Of a stretch of 51,679 bases of DNA, positions 1 through 8,726 are shown piece after piece (positions within the stretch are counted from its first letter, which is position 1; each line of letters starts with the position of its first letter). The position numbers and the translations under genes were made by a program. A model generated the notes under the pieces. The model worked only from the letters and a program-made list of their open reading frames with translations, did no database searches and had not been told where the DNA came from. This DNA comes from Eubacterium sp. (GTDB lineage Bacteria; Bacillota; Clostridia; Lachnospirales; Lachnospiraceae). The DNA lies in the NCBI GenBank assembly GCA_024690665.1, contig JAILOU010000018.1:67928-119606 (forward strand), given 5' to 3'.

Positions 1-1
1 G

Positions 2-370
2 GTGGAAGATGACGACATCTCCCGCGCAGTACCGGCAGGAACCGGAAGCCATCTTGATCACGAGTTTAACGAATCGCATGTAGAAGCTGTTCTTCTCAGC
101 CACAACGTAAATGCCAAAAAGATGCGGCCTATGCTGATTACTATTCCAGCGCATTCTAAGATTGGACCTCTTACGCAGCGCGGAGAAGAATTCACCTATA
201 TTCTCTGCGGAAGATTTAAGGTCACGTTATCAGCGCCTGATAGTCTAAGCAAGGAGCATTATTATCTAAACAGCGGAGACTCTTTGTCCATCGAAGCCGG
301 TTTCTATCGAACCATAGAGAACATCTCCGACGAAGAAGGCCAGTTACTGGTCGTTATCTCACAAGAATAA
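2..370 (+). CDS. C-terminal cupin part of a transcriptional regulator (5' truncated by window edge)
   Basis: The frame is open from the first bases, so the true start lies to the left. The 122 visible residues form one cupin beta-barrel. A proline and glycine rich turn (IGPLTQRGEEFTYILCGRF, residues about 52-70) matches the metal/ligand-binding cupin motif 1, and SGDSLSIEAG (about 91-100) matches motif 2. Small-molecule-sensing cupins of this size are usually fused behind an XRE-type helix-turn-helix in Firmicutes, so the complete protein is probably an HTH-cupin regulator. The HTH is not in the window, so that part is inference. The gene ends in a strong terminator and converges on truA. Confidence 0.65.
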   Translation: MEDDDISRAVPAGTGSHLDHEFNESHVEAVLLSHNVNAKKMRPMLITIPAHSKIGPLTQRGEEFTYILCGRFKVTLSAPDSLSKEHYYLNSGDSLSIEAGFYRTIENISDEEGQLLVVISQE

Positions 371-372
371 CG

Positions 373-398
373 AAAGCAAGCCACCTGGCTTGCTTTTT
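373..398 (+). terminator. Rho-independent terminator after the cupin gene
   Basis: A perfect 10-bp stem (373-382 with 387-396, loop ACCT) overlaps and is followed by a short T run. It lies between the cupin gene and the convergent truA and may slow transcription from both sides, but the T tract is better on the plus strand. Confidence 0.85.
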
Positions 399-399
399 C

Positions 400-1137
400 T
401 TATAAGTATTCAATTCCAATCATGGTAAGTCCTTGCGCCGGCGCTGTCGGCCCGGCCATCTGCCGATTCTTCGCCGCAAGAATCTGTGGCATCTCTTCCG
501 GCTTGATGCGTCCACCGCCCACCTGAATCAATGTCCCAGCAATGATTCGAACCATGTTATATAAAAATCCGCTTCCGCTGATGCGAATGCTGATGATATC
601 ATCCTCTTTCGTCACACGAATCGAATAAATCGTTCGAACCGTGCTCTTTACCTGCGCATGGATACTGCAAAAGCTTTTAAAATCATGTGGCCCAACCAGA
701 TACGAAGACGCTGCTTTCATCTTGTCCACATCTAATTTGTGATGAACAAAATACGTGTTTCGCTGGTGCTCCGGCATCGGAAACTTTCGGTTTAAAATAC
801 GATATTCATAAGTTTTAATGCTGTCACAATAACGCGGATGGAAGTCTGCGTCCACCTCGCACGAATCCTGCACCACGATATCATCCGGGAGCCTTTGATT
901 GAGTGCATAAGAAATCTTATCCGCCGGCATTCTCGCATCCGTATCGAAGACGGCGACATTTCCAAGGGAATGCACTCCGGCATCCGTACGACTGGCACCG
1001 ATGACTTCGATGTCCTCTCCTAAAAGGTCGCTGAGCGCCTCATTCAATTTTTGTTCAACAGTTACAGCATTCGGTTGCTGCTGCCATCCGGCATAATTCG
1101 TACCATCATAGGCAACAATCAATTTCACTCTCTTCAT
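400..1137 (-). CDS. truA: tRNA pseudouridine synthase A (TruA)
   Basis: TruA isomerises uridines 38-40 in the anticodon arm of many tRNAs to pseudouridine. The 245-residue length is normal for the family. The catalytic motif SRTDAGVH is present with nucleophile Asp52, and the N-terminal YDGTNYAGWQQQ motif is typical. The gene is last in a tight minus-strand run behind ecfA and ecfT (13-bp gap to ecfT). In many Firmicutes the same order ecfA-ecfT-truA sits at the end of the ribosomal protein cluster; here that block has become linked to trmL and an aminotransferase. Linkage of two tRNA modification genes in one run may be functional or chance. Confidence 0.95.
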   Translation of the reverse strand: MKRVKLIVAYDGTNYAGWQQQPNAVTVEQKLNEALSDLLGEDIEVIGASRTDAGVHSLGNVAVFDTDARMPADKISYALNQRLPDDIVVQDSCEVDADFHPRYCDSIKTYEYRILNRKFPMPEHQRNTYFVHHKLDVDKMKAASSYLVGPHDFKSFCSIHAQVKSTVRTIYSIRVTKEDDIISIRISGSGFLYNMVRIIAGTLIQVGGGRIKPEEMPQILAAKNRQMAGPTAPAQGLTMIGIEYL

Positions 1138-1150
1138 ACAAGCATCCTCA

Positions 1151-1972
1151 CTACATTTTAAGCAGGCCGCGTTCTACAACAACGCGAATCACTATCATTG
1201 CTGCAAAGTATATCGCCAAAATCACATAACTTCTCAGATCGCTTTTGCGGTAGACCAGCGGATGAAGTTTCGTCCTTCCCTCACCGCCGTGATAGCAACG
1301 CGCCTCCATTGCCACCGACAAGTCATTGGCACGGCGAAATGCCGATACAAACAGCGGCACCAAAATTGGCAGCATGGCCTTTGCCTTCTTCACAAGATTG
1401 CCGGTTTCAAAATCTGCACCACGCGCCATCTGCGCCTTCTTAATCTTATCCGCTTCCTCCATCAAAATCGGAATAAAGCGAAGCGCAATCGTCATCATCA
1501 TGGCAACTTCATGCACCGGCACATTCCATTTTTTCAAAAAAGCGCAGCCGGTTTCAATACCGTCTGTCAACTTCGCCGGCGTCGTCGAAAGGGTCATAAT
1601 CGATGCGCCAAGTACCAGATAAATCAGCCTTAGTGACATAAAGATGGCATTGTAGACACCTTCTTCGGTGATGATGACCATCCCAATCTGCACAAGCGGC
1701 GTACCCGCTTTAAAAAACACATTAAAAATTGCCGTAATAATACACAAGATGTAAACAGCCTTTACACCCCGAAATATATAGCCAAATGGAATCTTCGACA
1801 GATAGATCACGGCGCCAAGAAAAACAGTGGACCAGACAAACCCCGGCCACCCTTTAAAGACGAACAGCGAAATCAGATACACAAGCGTCCCAAGAAGTTT
1901 CACTCTCGGGTCTAACTTATGAATCACAGATTCAGTTGGATAATATTGTCCTAATGTAATATCTTTTACCAT
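1151..1972 (-). CDS. ecfT: ECF transporter transmembrane protein EcfT
   Basis: EcfT is the membrane coupling subunit of energy-coupling-factor vitamin importers. It binds the two ATPases and exchanges different substrate-binding S components. The 273 residues contain about five to six hydrophobic segments and the coupling-helix motifs ARG (in QMARGADFE, about residue 182) and a second Ala-Arg-containing repeat (MEARCY, about residue 222), which dock into the ATPases. It follows the fused ATPase gene by 18 bp. No S component is encoded nearby, so it is probably a shared group II module serving several dispersed S proteins (inference). Confidence 0.92.
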   Translation of the reverse strand: MVKDITLGQYYPTESVIHKLDPRVKLLGTLVYLISLFVFKGWPGFVWSTVFLGAVIYLSKIPFGYIFRGVKAVYILCIITAIFNVFFKAGTPLVQIGMVIITEEGVYNAIFMSLRLIYLVLGASIMTLSTTPAKLTDGIETGCAFLKKWNVPVHEVAMMMTIALRFIPILMEEADKIKKAQMARGADFETGNLVKKAKAMLPILVPLFVSAFRRANDLSVAMEARCYHGGEGRTKLHPLVYRKSDLRSYVILAIYFAAMIVIRVVVERGLLKM

Positions 1973-1990
1973 GTCTATCTACCATACTCT

Positions 1991-3760
1991 TTAAGAAAAC
2001 TGTCTGCTGATTTCAAAAACCGCTTCCTCCAATGTTGTAACCGGCGCAATCGAATCAAAACCTGCCGTCCGAAGACTCTCTACCACATATGCCGGCTTTG
2101 GCGCCATAAGGCCAATACTTTCAAGTTCTTTTGCGTGAGAAAAGACGCGATGCGGCGTATCATCATAAACCAGTTGTCCGTGGTTCATAACCAGCAGCCT
2201 GTCCGCATAATGTGCAACATCTTCCATACTGTGCGATACTAAAATCACCGCCATATCCCGCTTTACTCTAAGTTCTTCTATCAGCGAAAGAAGCTCATCT
2301 CTGCTCTTAGGATCCAGCCCTGCCGTTGGCTCATCCATAATCAAAACCCGCGGCTTCATCGCCAAAATTCCGGCGATTGCCACGCGCCTTTTTTGTCCAC
2401 CGGACAATTCAAATGGCGACTGGTTATACAGCTGAGCATCCACGCCGACAAGCTGCAGTGCTTCAAACGCCCGAAGCTCTGCCTCATTGTCCGAAAGCCC
2501 CATATTCTTAGGACCAAACGCAACATCTCGAAGTACCGTTGCCTCAAACAACTGGTGCTCCGGATACTGAAAGACCAGCCCAACCTGCGTCCTTAATTTT
2601 CTACGGTCGAACTCCGGATTGGCAATATCAACGCCCTCATAGTACACACTTCCGGTGTGTGCTTTCACAAGTCCGTTAAGCAACTGAATCAATGTCGACT
2701 TTCCGCTTCCGGTATGTCCAATCAGCCCGACAAACTCGCCCTGCCCTATCTGAAACGAGACATCTTCCACCGCCATTGTTTCAAATGGTGTTCCCGCACC
2801 ATACAATGCGCTCACATGATCGGCAATCAAAACCGGTGTTTCCTCGTGATGCAAAACCGGCTCTTTCGCCTGCGGGCCCGGTACAGCCGCGCTACACCTG
2901 CTTCCTATGATGCGAAGATGTACTAATTCTTTTACCAGCTGCTCATCCGTTAAGATCGGGGTTGAAAGATCAAGCCCGCACGCCCTTAACCGATTCGCCA
3001 TCTGCGTCACAGCCGGCAGCTGCAGGTTCGCATCAAGAAGCTGTTCTTCCTCACAAAATACCTGCCTTGGTGTTCCTTTTAAGAAAACCTTTCCATCCTT
3101 CATCACATACAACTGATCCGCATCCACAACCTCTTCCATGTTGTGGGTAATCAAAATAATCGTAACGCCATGTTCTTTATTCAGCATCCGAATCGTCGAT
3201 ATCACTTCCGCTCTTCCCATCGGATCTAACATGGCAGTCGGCTCATCGAGGATAATGCACTTTGTTCGCATAGCCACAACACCTGCAATCGCAACGCGCT
3301 GCTTTTGACCACCGGAAAGTTTATTTGGAGAGCGAAACCGGCTCTCACTCATCTGCACACTTTCAAGCGCATCACCAACGCGCTGCTCAATCTGTGCAGA
3401 GGGAAGTCCCATGTTCTCAGGCCCGAACGCGACATCTTCTTCCACGACAGACGCCACAATCTGGTTGTCCGGATTTTGAAAGACCATACCGGCCGCCTGG
3501 CGAATCTGAAGCAGATTCTCCTCGGCAGAGGTATCCTTTCCATCAACCACCACCGTACCTTCCTGCGGCGTTAAAAGCGCATTAAAATGACGGGCAAGCG
3601 TAGACTTGCCCGATCCGTTATGTCCTAAGATGCCAACAAAGCTTCCGGCCCTGATATCAAGATCAACATCCTCAAGTGCCTTTGTAACGCTTTGGGCATT
3701 TCCTTCTTCATCGCGACGAATATATTCATATAAAACCTTCGTAGCCTGAATGATTCCCAT
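1991..3760 (-). CDS. Fused EcfA1-EcfA2 energy-coupling factor ATPase
   Basis: This 589-residue protein carries two complete ABC ATPase domains in tandem. The first has Walker A GHNGSGKST (about 46-54), signature LSGGQKQR and Walker B IILDEPTAMLD. The second has Walker A GHTGSGKST (about 353), signature LSGGQKRR and Walker B LIMDEPTAGLD. Each half equals a normal stand-alone EcfA of about 280 residues, and the order matches ecfA1 then ecfA2 in unfused operons. A linker of about 25 residues near residue 290 joins them. It energises EcfT (next gene). Fusion would fix the 1:1 ATPase stoichiometry. No stop codon or frameshift is visible at the join. Confidence 0.92.
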   Translation of the reverse strand: MGIIQATKVLYEYIRRDEEGNAQSVTKALEDVDLDIRAGSFVGILGHNGSGKSTLARHFNALLTPQEGTVVVDGKDTSAEENLLQIRQAAGMVFQNPDNQIVASVVEEDVAFGPENMGLPSAQIEQRVGDALESVQMSESRFRSPNKLSGGQKQRVAIAGVVAMRTKCIILDEPTAMLDPMGRAEVISTIRMLNKEHGVTIILITHNMEEVVDADQLYVMKDGKVFLKGTPRQVFCEEEQLLDANLQLPAVTQMANRLRACGLDLSTPILTDEQLVKELVHLRIIGSRCSAAVPGPQAKEPVLHHEETPVLIADHVSALYGAGTPFETMAVEDVSFQIGQGEFVGLIGHTGSGKSTLIQLLNGLVKAHTGSVYYEGVDIANPEFDRRKLRTQVGLVFQYPEHQLFEATVLRDVAFGPKNMGLSDNEAELRAFEALQLVGVDAQLYNQSPFELSGGQKRRVAIAGILAMKPRVLIMDEPTAGLDPKSRDELLSLIEELRVKRDMAVILVSHSMEDVAHYADRLLVMNHGQLVYDDTPHRVFSHAKELESIGLMAPKPAYVVESLRTAGFDSIAPVTTLEEAVFEISRQFS

Positions 3761-3763
3761 GGT

Positions 3764-4273
3764 TTAAACGATGTCCTTCCATTTGTGGTTATGAAGCTCT
3801 CCTTCCAGATTCATTCCCGCAAATCCATTTTGCCGAAGTGCCTCATACAACATAACTGCCACAGAATTCGACAGATTTAACGAACGCGTCTCGCCCTGCA
3901 TTGGAATCCGCACACATTCTTCCGGATGCTCCATTAAGATTTCTTCCGGAATCCCGGCGCTTTCCTTTCCAAACATCAGATAACAATCCGGTTCATACTG
4001 CACATCCGAATACACATGTTTTGCCTTTGTTGTGGCAAAATAAATCTTCGCATTCGGATTCTTGTCCAAAAAATCCTGATAATTAATGTATCTTGTGACA
4101 TCTAATTCCGCCCAGTAATCCATACCGGCGCGCTTAATCGCCTTTTCCGTCAATTGAAATCCCAGCGGTTCAATCAGATGCAAACGGGTATTGGTCGCCA
4201 CACAGGTACGACCGATATTCCCTGTGTTCGCCGGAATCTCCGGCTCAAATAAAACAATGTTCAGCTGTGACAT
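3764..4273 (-). CDS. trmL: tRNA (cytidine(34)-2'-O)-methyltransferase (TrmL)
   Basis: A SPOUT-class enzyme that uses S-adenosylmethionine to 2'-O-methylate the wobble nucleotide of certain tRNA-Leu species. The 169-residue length, the N-terminal motif EPEIPANTGNIGRTC, the central FGKESAGIPEEI and the C-terminal knot motif IPMQGETRSLNLSNSVAV are all diagnostic of TrmL. It is one base from the upstream aminotransferase and 3 bp from the fused ECF ATPase gene, so it is almost certainly co-transcribed. Confidence 0.93.
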   Translation of the reverse strand: MSQLNIVLFEPEIPANTGNIGRTCVATNTRLHLIEPLGFQLTEKAIKRAGMDYWAELDVTRYINYQDFLDKNPNAKIYFATTKAKHVYSDVQYEPDCYLMFGKESAGIPEEILMEHPEECVRIPMQGETRSLNLSNSVAVMLYEALRQNGFAGMNLEGELHNHKWKDIV

Positions 4274-4274
4274 G

Positions 4275-5441
4275 TTACTTGTTCCTCAGTGTTGTAATAT
4301 AACGCTCCATACGATCGAGCGCCTCTTTCAGATTCTCAAGTGAATATGCATAGGAGATTCGAAGGAATCCTTCTCCGCAGTCTCCAAATGCAGTTCCCGG
4401 TACAACCGCAACCTTCTCCGCCATCAAAAGATTAGTGGCAAATTCATCACTCGTCATACCAAATTCTTTGATACAAGGGAACATATAAAATGCTCCGTAA
4501 GGCTCGAAACACTCAAGCCCCATCTCTTTAAATCTATGAAGCAGATAGCGACGACGTCCATTGTACTCCTCGCGCATATGTGCCACATCATCATCTCCGT
4601 TACGAAGCGCATCCACTGCCGCATACTGGCTGGTGGTCGGTGCACACATAATGGCAAATTGATGAATCTTAAGCATCTGCTTGATAATTTCCTTTGGACC
4701 GCAGGCATAACCAAGTCTCCATCCCGTCATGGCATGTGACTTTGAAAAACCATTAATCAGGATAGTTCTTTCCTTCATCCCCGGAAGCGAAGCAATCGAA
4801 ACATGCTCATCAAGATACGTCAGTTCCGAATAGATTTCATCCGAAAGCACATACAGATCCTTTTCAATAATGACCTCGGCGATTTCCTCTAAGTCCTTCT
4901 TCTCCATAACCGCACCTGTCGGATTATTCGGAAATGGAAGTACAAGCAGCTTAGTCTTTGGTGTAATCGCATCTAAAAGTTCCTGCTTTGTAAGGCGGAA
5001 TTCATTCTCCGCTTTTAAATTAATAATGACCGGCTCTCCGCCCGCAATCTTCGCACACGGATAATACGATACATAACTTGGCTGAGGAATCAAAACCTCA
5101 TCTCCGGGATTCAGCATTGCACGAAAGCAAATGTCGATTCCCTCACTACCTCCTACGGTTACCATGGTTTCATCCTGATAATCGTAAGAAAGGTTATATC
5201 TTCTATTTAAAAATTTACATATTTCAATCTTCAGTTCCTTAAGACCTGCATTCGAAGTATAGAAAGTACGTCCCTTCTCGAGAGAATAAATACCCTCATC
5301 ACGGATATGCCAGGGCGTTGCAAAGTCCGGCTCGCCCACACCAAGAGAAATCGCATCTTTCATCTCCGTTACGATATCAAAGAATTTACGAATGCCGGAT
5401 GGCTGAAGTTCTACGACTGTGTCTGATAATGGGTTTCTCAT
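4275..5441 (-). CDS. PLP-dependent class I/II aminotransferase
   Basis: Fold-type I aminotransferase of 388 residues, similar in layout to PatA/AspC-like aromatic or broad-range aminotransferases. Visible landmarks are GGSEGIDICFRA (phosphate-binding region), FPNNPTGAVM, the DEIYSELTY segment, and NGFSKSHAMTGWR with the Schiff-base Lys at 234. The substrate cannot be told from sequence. The start codon overlaps the end of the upstream Lrp-type regulator by 4 bases, so the regulator probably controls or senses the amino-acid substrate of this enzyme (inference from gene coupling). Confidence 0.88.
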   Translation of the reverse strand: MRNPLSDTVVELQPSGIRKFFDIVTEMKDAISLGVGEPDFATPWHIRDEGIYSLEKGRTFYTSNAGLKELKIEICKFLNRRYNLSYDYQDETMVTVGGSEGIDICFRAMLNPGDEVLIPQPSYVSYYPCAKIAGGEPVIINLKAENEFRLTKQELLDAITPKTKLLVLPFPNNPTGAVMEKKDLEEIAEVIIEKDLYVLSDEIYSELTYLDEHVSIASLPGMKERTILINGFSKSHAMTGWRLGYACGPKEIIKQMLKIHQFAIMCAPTTSQYAAVDALRNGDDDVAHMREEYNGRRRYLLHRFKEMGLECFEPYGAFYMFPCIKEFGMTSDEFATNLLMAEKVAVVPGTAFGDCGEGFLRISYAYSLENLKEALDRMERYITTLRNK

Positions 5442-5920
5442 AATGTAATCTGCATCCTTTCATCTTTATTCTTCTCAGCAAGTACGGTTCCGTGGTCTTT
5501 GTATTTACGCAGGATGAAGTTCGTCTGCGTACTAAGAACGGACTCAAGTGTAGACAGCTTGCTGCTGACAAACTGGCTGACCTCACGAAGTGTCTTACCT
5601 TCAATCGATACTAACAGATCGAAGCTTCCGGAAATCAAAAATACGCTGTCCACTTCCGGATAATTGTAGATACGCTCTGCAATGTGATCAAATCCCTGAC
5701 CACGCTGCGGTGTTACACGCACTTCAATCAGAGCAGACACCTTTTCAATACCGGTCTTTTCCCAGTCAATCATCGTATGATAACCGCAGATAATATGCTC
5801 TTCTTCCATCTTCTGTACTTCATTTAATACTGCCTGTTCATCGATTCCAAGCACAACTGCAAGTTCACTAAGATCGATACGGCTGTTTTTTTCTATAAAT
5901 GTTAAAATCTTTTCACGCAT
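5438..5920 (-). CDS. Lrp/AsnC family transcriptional regulator
   Basis: 160 residues with an N-terminal winged helix-turn-helix (about 1-50) and a C-terminal RAM/AsnC ligand-binding domain (about 65-150; YNYPEVDSVFLISGSFDLLVSI is typical, with the glycine-rich turn that binds amino acids). Such proteins form octamers and respond to amino acids. A good ribosome site (AGGAGG) precedes the ATG. The stop overlaps the start of the aminotransferase gene, indicating translational coupling. The gene follows the AIR-synthase-like gene by 28 bp. Confidence 0.9.
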   Translation of the reverse strand: MREKILTFIEKNSRIDLSELAVVLGIDEQAVLNEVQKMEEEHIICGYHTMIDWEKTGIEKVSALIEVRVTPQRGQGFDHIAERIYNYPEVDSVFLISGSFDLLVSIEGKTLREVSQFVSSKLSTLESVLSTQTNFILRKYKDHGTVLAEKNKDERMQITL

Positions 5921-5948
5921 GATAATATCCTCCTAAATAAAAACTCTA

Positions 5949-6938
5949 TTACTTCTCATATGTATCAAGTTTATATAATTCATCCACTTTTGGCAAATCC
6001 AAATAGCGAATTTCTTCTCCATTTCGAAGAATTCTGTCATTTCCATCGGTCGTCTTCCCGATAATCGCCGCTGCAATGCCCTGCTGCGTCAGCTCCTCCA
6101 CAAGATCAAATCCGTCCTTTACCGCAATCAAAACGCTTCCCGAAGACGCCATCTCATAAGGATTCATCCCGGCATATTCGCAGATCTCCACGCTATGCTG
6201 GGCAATCAAAATCGCCTTAAGGTCAACCTCAAGTCCGACTCCGGCTGCGTCCGCCATCTCCCACAGAGCGCCAAACACACCTCCGCCTGCAAGGTCGTGC
6301 ATCGCCACCGCGCCATGCTTTTTCGCAAGTGAAGCTGCCTTCTCAATCGAAAGCTCCAGCATACGCTCCCTCGCTCTTTTCAGAAAGGTTCCGGTAAAAT
6401 GTTCTCTCAGCGCATCTTCCATCCGCTCTAACAAAACCAGCGTTCCTTCCTTTGCAATCTCTCCGGCAAGCACAAGTTCAAGTCCGCCCTGCAGCTTATG
6501 CGCAGACAGATATTCTTCTTTTTTAACCGCCCCGACTGCCACGGCTGTGACAACCGGAGCGTTCACCGCGTCGGCAGCCTCCGTATGTCCACCGGCAAGC
6601 TGCACGTGATGTCTTTCGCAAAAGGCATCCACCCGGCGCATCATCTTACGAAGTTCAGCCTCCTCATAGGAAGTCGGCACTGTAATCGCAAGTTGCACCG
6701 CCCGCGGCATTCCACCTGATGCATACAGGTTATTGATGGCACGCGTAAGAGCAATCTGTTCCACCTGCGTATAAGCATGCGTCACCGTCTCTGTCGCCAT
6801 CAGCGTTTTAGACTCATCCGCCGCATCAAACAGCGCGGCATCATCTCCGGGCATAAAGCCTACATCGTCTCGCCTGTTATGAAATTCTTTTTTAATCACA
6901 CGCTCAAACGCGTTTCCCTTAATCTTTCCTGTTTTCAT
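5949..6938 (-). CDS. AIR synthase-related protein (HypE/ThiL/SelD superfamily)
   Basis: A 329-residue PurM-like protein: N-terminal GDDAALFD ATP-binding strand, central GGHTEAADA segment and C-terminal AMHDLAGGGVFGALWEMADAAG, which matches the second PurM subdomain. It resembles HypE-type hydrogenase maturation factors, but no hyp genes or hydrogenase are nearby and the C-terminal Pro-Arg-Ile-Cys end of true HypE is absent, so a HypE role is unlikely. The substrate is unknown. No Shine-Dalgarno sequence is visible before the ATG, and a TATAAT hexamer lies only 3 bp upstream, which makes the exact start or expression mode uncertain. Confidence 0.75.
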   Translation of the reverse strand: MKTGKIKGNAFERVIKKEFHNRRDDVGFMPGDDAALFDAADESKTLMATETVTHAYTQVEQIALTRAINNLYASGGMPRAVQLAITVPTSYEEAELRKMMRRVDAFCERHHVQLAGGHTEAADAVNAPVVTAVAVGAVKKEEYLSAHKLQGGLELVLAGEIAKEGTLVLLERMEDALREHFTGTFLKRARERMLELSIEKAASLAKKHGAVAMHDLAGGGVFGALWEMADAAGVGLEVDLKAILIAQHSVEICEYAGMNPYEMASSGSVLIAVKDGFDLVEELTQQGIAAAIIGKTTDGNDRILRNGEEIRYLDLPKVDELYKLDTYEK

Positions 6939-6948
6939 ACCATTATAC

Positions 6949-6991
6949 GAAAAGCGAGGCTATCCCATAATCATGGGACAACCTCTTCGCT
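6949..6991 (-). terminator. Terminator after the VanW-domain gene
   Basis: Read on the minus strand, an imperfect stem (arms 6982-6991 and 6953-6959, with an inner perfect TCCCA/TGGGA stem) is followed by TTTTCG. It separates the VanW gene from the AIR-synthase-like gene. Confidence 0.65.
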
Positions 6992-6999
6992 GTTAGTGT

Positions 7000-8583
7000 C
7001 TATTCATCATCATCGCTGCTGCTTTTTTTCTTAGAAGAACTTGAATCAGAAGAATCTGACTTCTTCGACTTCTTAGAGTCGCTGTCGCTATCGTCATCCT
7101 CATCTTCTTCATCCTCGGCCGCTTTTTCAAGCGCTTCCTCAGTATTCTTAGCTATCGCCGCCTTAATCTTCGAAGCATTCTGCGTTGCGATGGCTTTCTT
7201 CACTGCTGCCGTCGCCTCACTGCTTGACGATGCCGTTCCCACCTCAATGATGGTTGGCGAAGCCTTATAAGTACTGCTGTTAAACTGCTCCTTGCTCTGC
7301 TGTACGCCGTCCACTGTCACGACCTTCCACAAGATGGCAGTCTTACCGATATGAGAATTTTGTACCGTTGTCATGGAGCCGATCTTCGCGCTTGATGCCT
7401 TATACTGTGTTTCAGGCTCTGTCGTGGAAGTTGTCTCACTGACGAAACTTACTTCACGATTCGCGTCTCTTGTCTCTTCTCCATACACCTTAAAGGTTAT
7501 AATCCCACCGGATGTCACACCCTCAATATAGACCGGTGCATCCGTGTTATTTGTAAATTTAAAATCTTTATATGTTCCCGCAATTGCCGCATCCGCAGAA
7601 GGATCTACGTAACTTACCAGCATAGAGTGCGCGTAGCGCTCCTCCACTTCAAGTTCCGCTCGAATCACGGCATTGTAAAGTGTTGTTGACACTTGACAGA
7701 TTCCGCCGCCATAAGTCTCAACCGTTGTACCATTTTCATAAGAACCCGCAAGTGCGTATCCGTTCTCTGCTTCAAATGGACTTACCGTATCATATACCGA
7801 AAATGTTTCTCCCGGATACAGCACGGTTCCATCAATCTTGCTTGCACCATTCGCAACATTCTGCGCTCGCCCGGATGCGGAAGAACTATAATCTGTTGAA
7901 AACTCACCAAGAACGTCCTGCACCTTCGCGAGTTCCTCAGCCGAACCTTCCGGCTCTTCTGTCTCAACCTCAAGTGCAACCGAAGTATTCGATGCGCTCC
8001 ATTCATTTTCAATAAAGTCCTTCACCAGTGACACGGACGCCTCCACGTCAACGACCACACCGTCTTTTCCTTCAATGACTTCAAAAGAGCCATTCGTTCT
8101 TTCAAGACCATAGTCAACCGGTTCTGTGTTTAATTTAGCTGTCTTCGCTTCAATTCCTTCCGCGACAGCATCTTCATCTACGGAAAATGTAAGCGGAATG
8201 ACCTTATTTCCATTTTCAAGGTCGGCGATTTCCTTATAGCGGGATACGATATTACCACTTTCGCCAAGATGTAACGCTTCGTCTACGACATCCGTATTCG
8301 CCCACTCCACGCCCAGCTTAGACGCCTTAATCTTCGCTGTATTGTCGTTCGCTGTCAGAGTAATCTTCTTCGTCAAAAGTTCATCCACATACTCATCCAC
8401 AGCATCTTCCGCTTCAGACTCTGTCATTCCACCGACATACACTTCGCCGATATAGACATTCTCTGCAATTGTAGTATCTTCGGTATCCTGCGCCGCCTGT
8501 GCTTCACATGATGCACCACCGGACAAAAAAGCCGCCGCTGCCGCGCAAACAATGGTTGTAAGTCCCCACTTTTTCATGAACAT
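7000..8583 (-). CDS. Secreted VanW-domain protein with peptidoglycan-binding repeat
   Basis: A 527-residue exported protein. Residues 1-31 form a signal peptide with an Ala-rich core. Residues about 40-210 match the YoaR/PG_binding_4 type region common in front of VanW domains. Residues about 230-390 form the VanW domain, with the hallmark YPGETFSVYDTVSPF and GGGICQVSTTLYNA. The tail after about residue 480 is a low-complexity Asp/Glu/Ser/Lys stretch likely to be disordered. VanW proteins occur in vancomycin clusters and widely in Firmicutes cell walls; their activity is not settled. No other resistance genes lie nearby, so this is a general cell-envelope protein. A TATAAT hexamer sits 38 bp upstream of the ATG. 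Confidence 0.88.
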   Translation of the reverse strand: MFMKKWGLTTIVCAAAAAFLSGGASCEAQAAQDTEDTTIAENVYIGEVYVGGMTESEAEDAVDEYVDELLTKKITLTANDNTAKIKASKLGVEWANTDVVDEALHLGESGNIVSRYKEIADLENGNKVIPLTFSVDEDAVAEGIEAKTAKLNTEPVDYGLERTNGSFEVIEGKDGVVVDVEASVSLVKDFIENEWSASNTSVALEVETEEPEGSAEELAKVQDVLGEFSTDYSSSASGRAQNVANGASKIDGTVLYPGETFSVYDTVSPFEAENGYALAGSYENGTTVETYGGGICQVSTTLYNAVIRAELEVEERYAHSMLVSYVDPSADAAIAGTYKDFKFTNNTDAPVYIEGVTSGGIITFKVYGEETRDANREVSFVSETTSTTEPETQYKASSAKIGSMTTVQNSHIGKTAILWKVVTVDGVQQSKEQFNSSTYKASPTIIEVGTASSSSEATAAVKKAIATQNASKIKAAIAKNTEEALEKAAEDEEDEDDDSDSDSKKSKKSDSSDSSSSKKKSSSDDDE

Positions 8584-8620
8584 GATTCTCCTTCTTGAAT
8601 CGCCTTAATCTATGCCCTTT

Positions 8621-8626
8621 ATTATA
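8621..8626 (-). promoter_or_regulatory. Probable -10 element of the VanW gene
   Basis: Minus-strand TATAAT ahead of the GGAG-type ribosome site of the VanW gene. No convincing -35 hexamer is visible at 16-18 bp, so this is a weak call. Confidence 0.4.
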
Positions 8627-8670
8627 GTCTCCTTACCGCAAATATTTCTAGATGCATATCCACGAATTAT

Positions 8671-8700
8671 TTGACATTGACCAGGGCTTTTTAGTATATT
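8671..8700 (+). promoter_or_regulatory. Sigma-A-like promoter pointing to the TPR-like gene
   Basis: TTGACA (8671-8676) and TATATT (8695-8700) with an 18-bp spacer. It is the only good plus-strand promoter ahead of the gene at 8873. Its transcript would run about 165 bases before that start and would be antisense to the 34-residue gene at 8727-8831. Confidence 0.5.
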
Positions 8701-8726
8701 TTTATTTGATGGTAATCGGCTGTTTA

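Noticed and set aside
5949-6938. HypE hydrogenase maturation protein
   Set aside because: No hydrogenase or hyp genes nearby and the HypE C-terminal motif is missing.
7000-8583. Vancomycin resistance cluster
   Set aside because: Only a VanW-domain protein is present; no VanH/A/X/R/S genes adjoin it.
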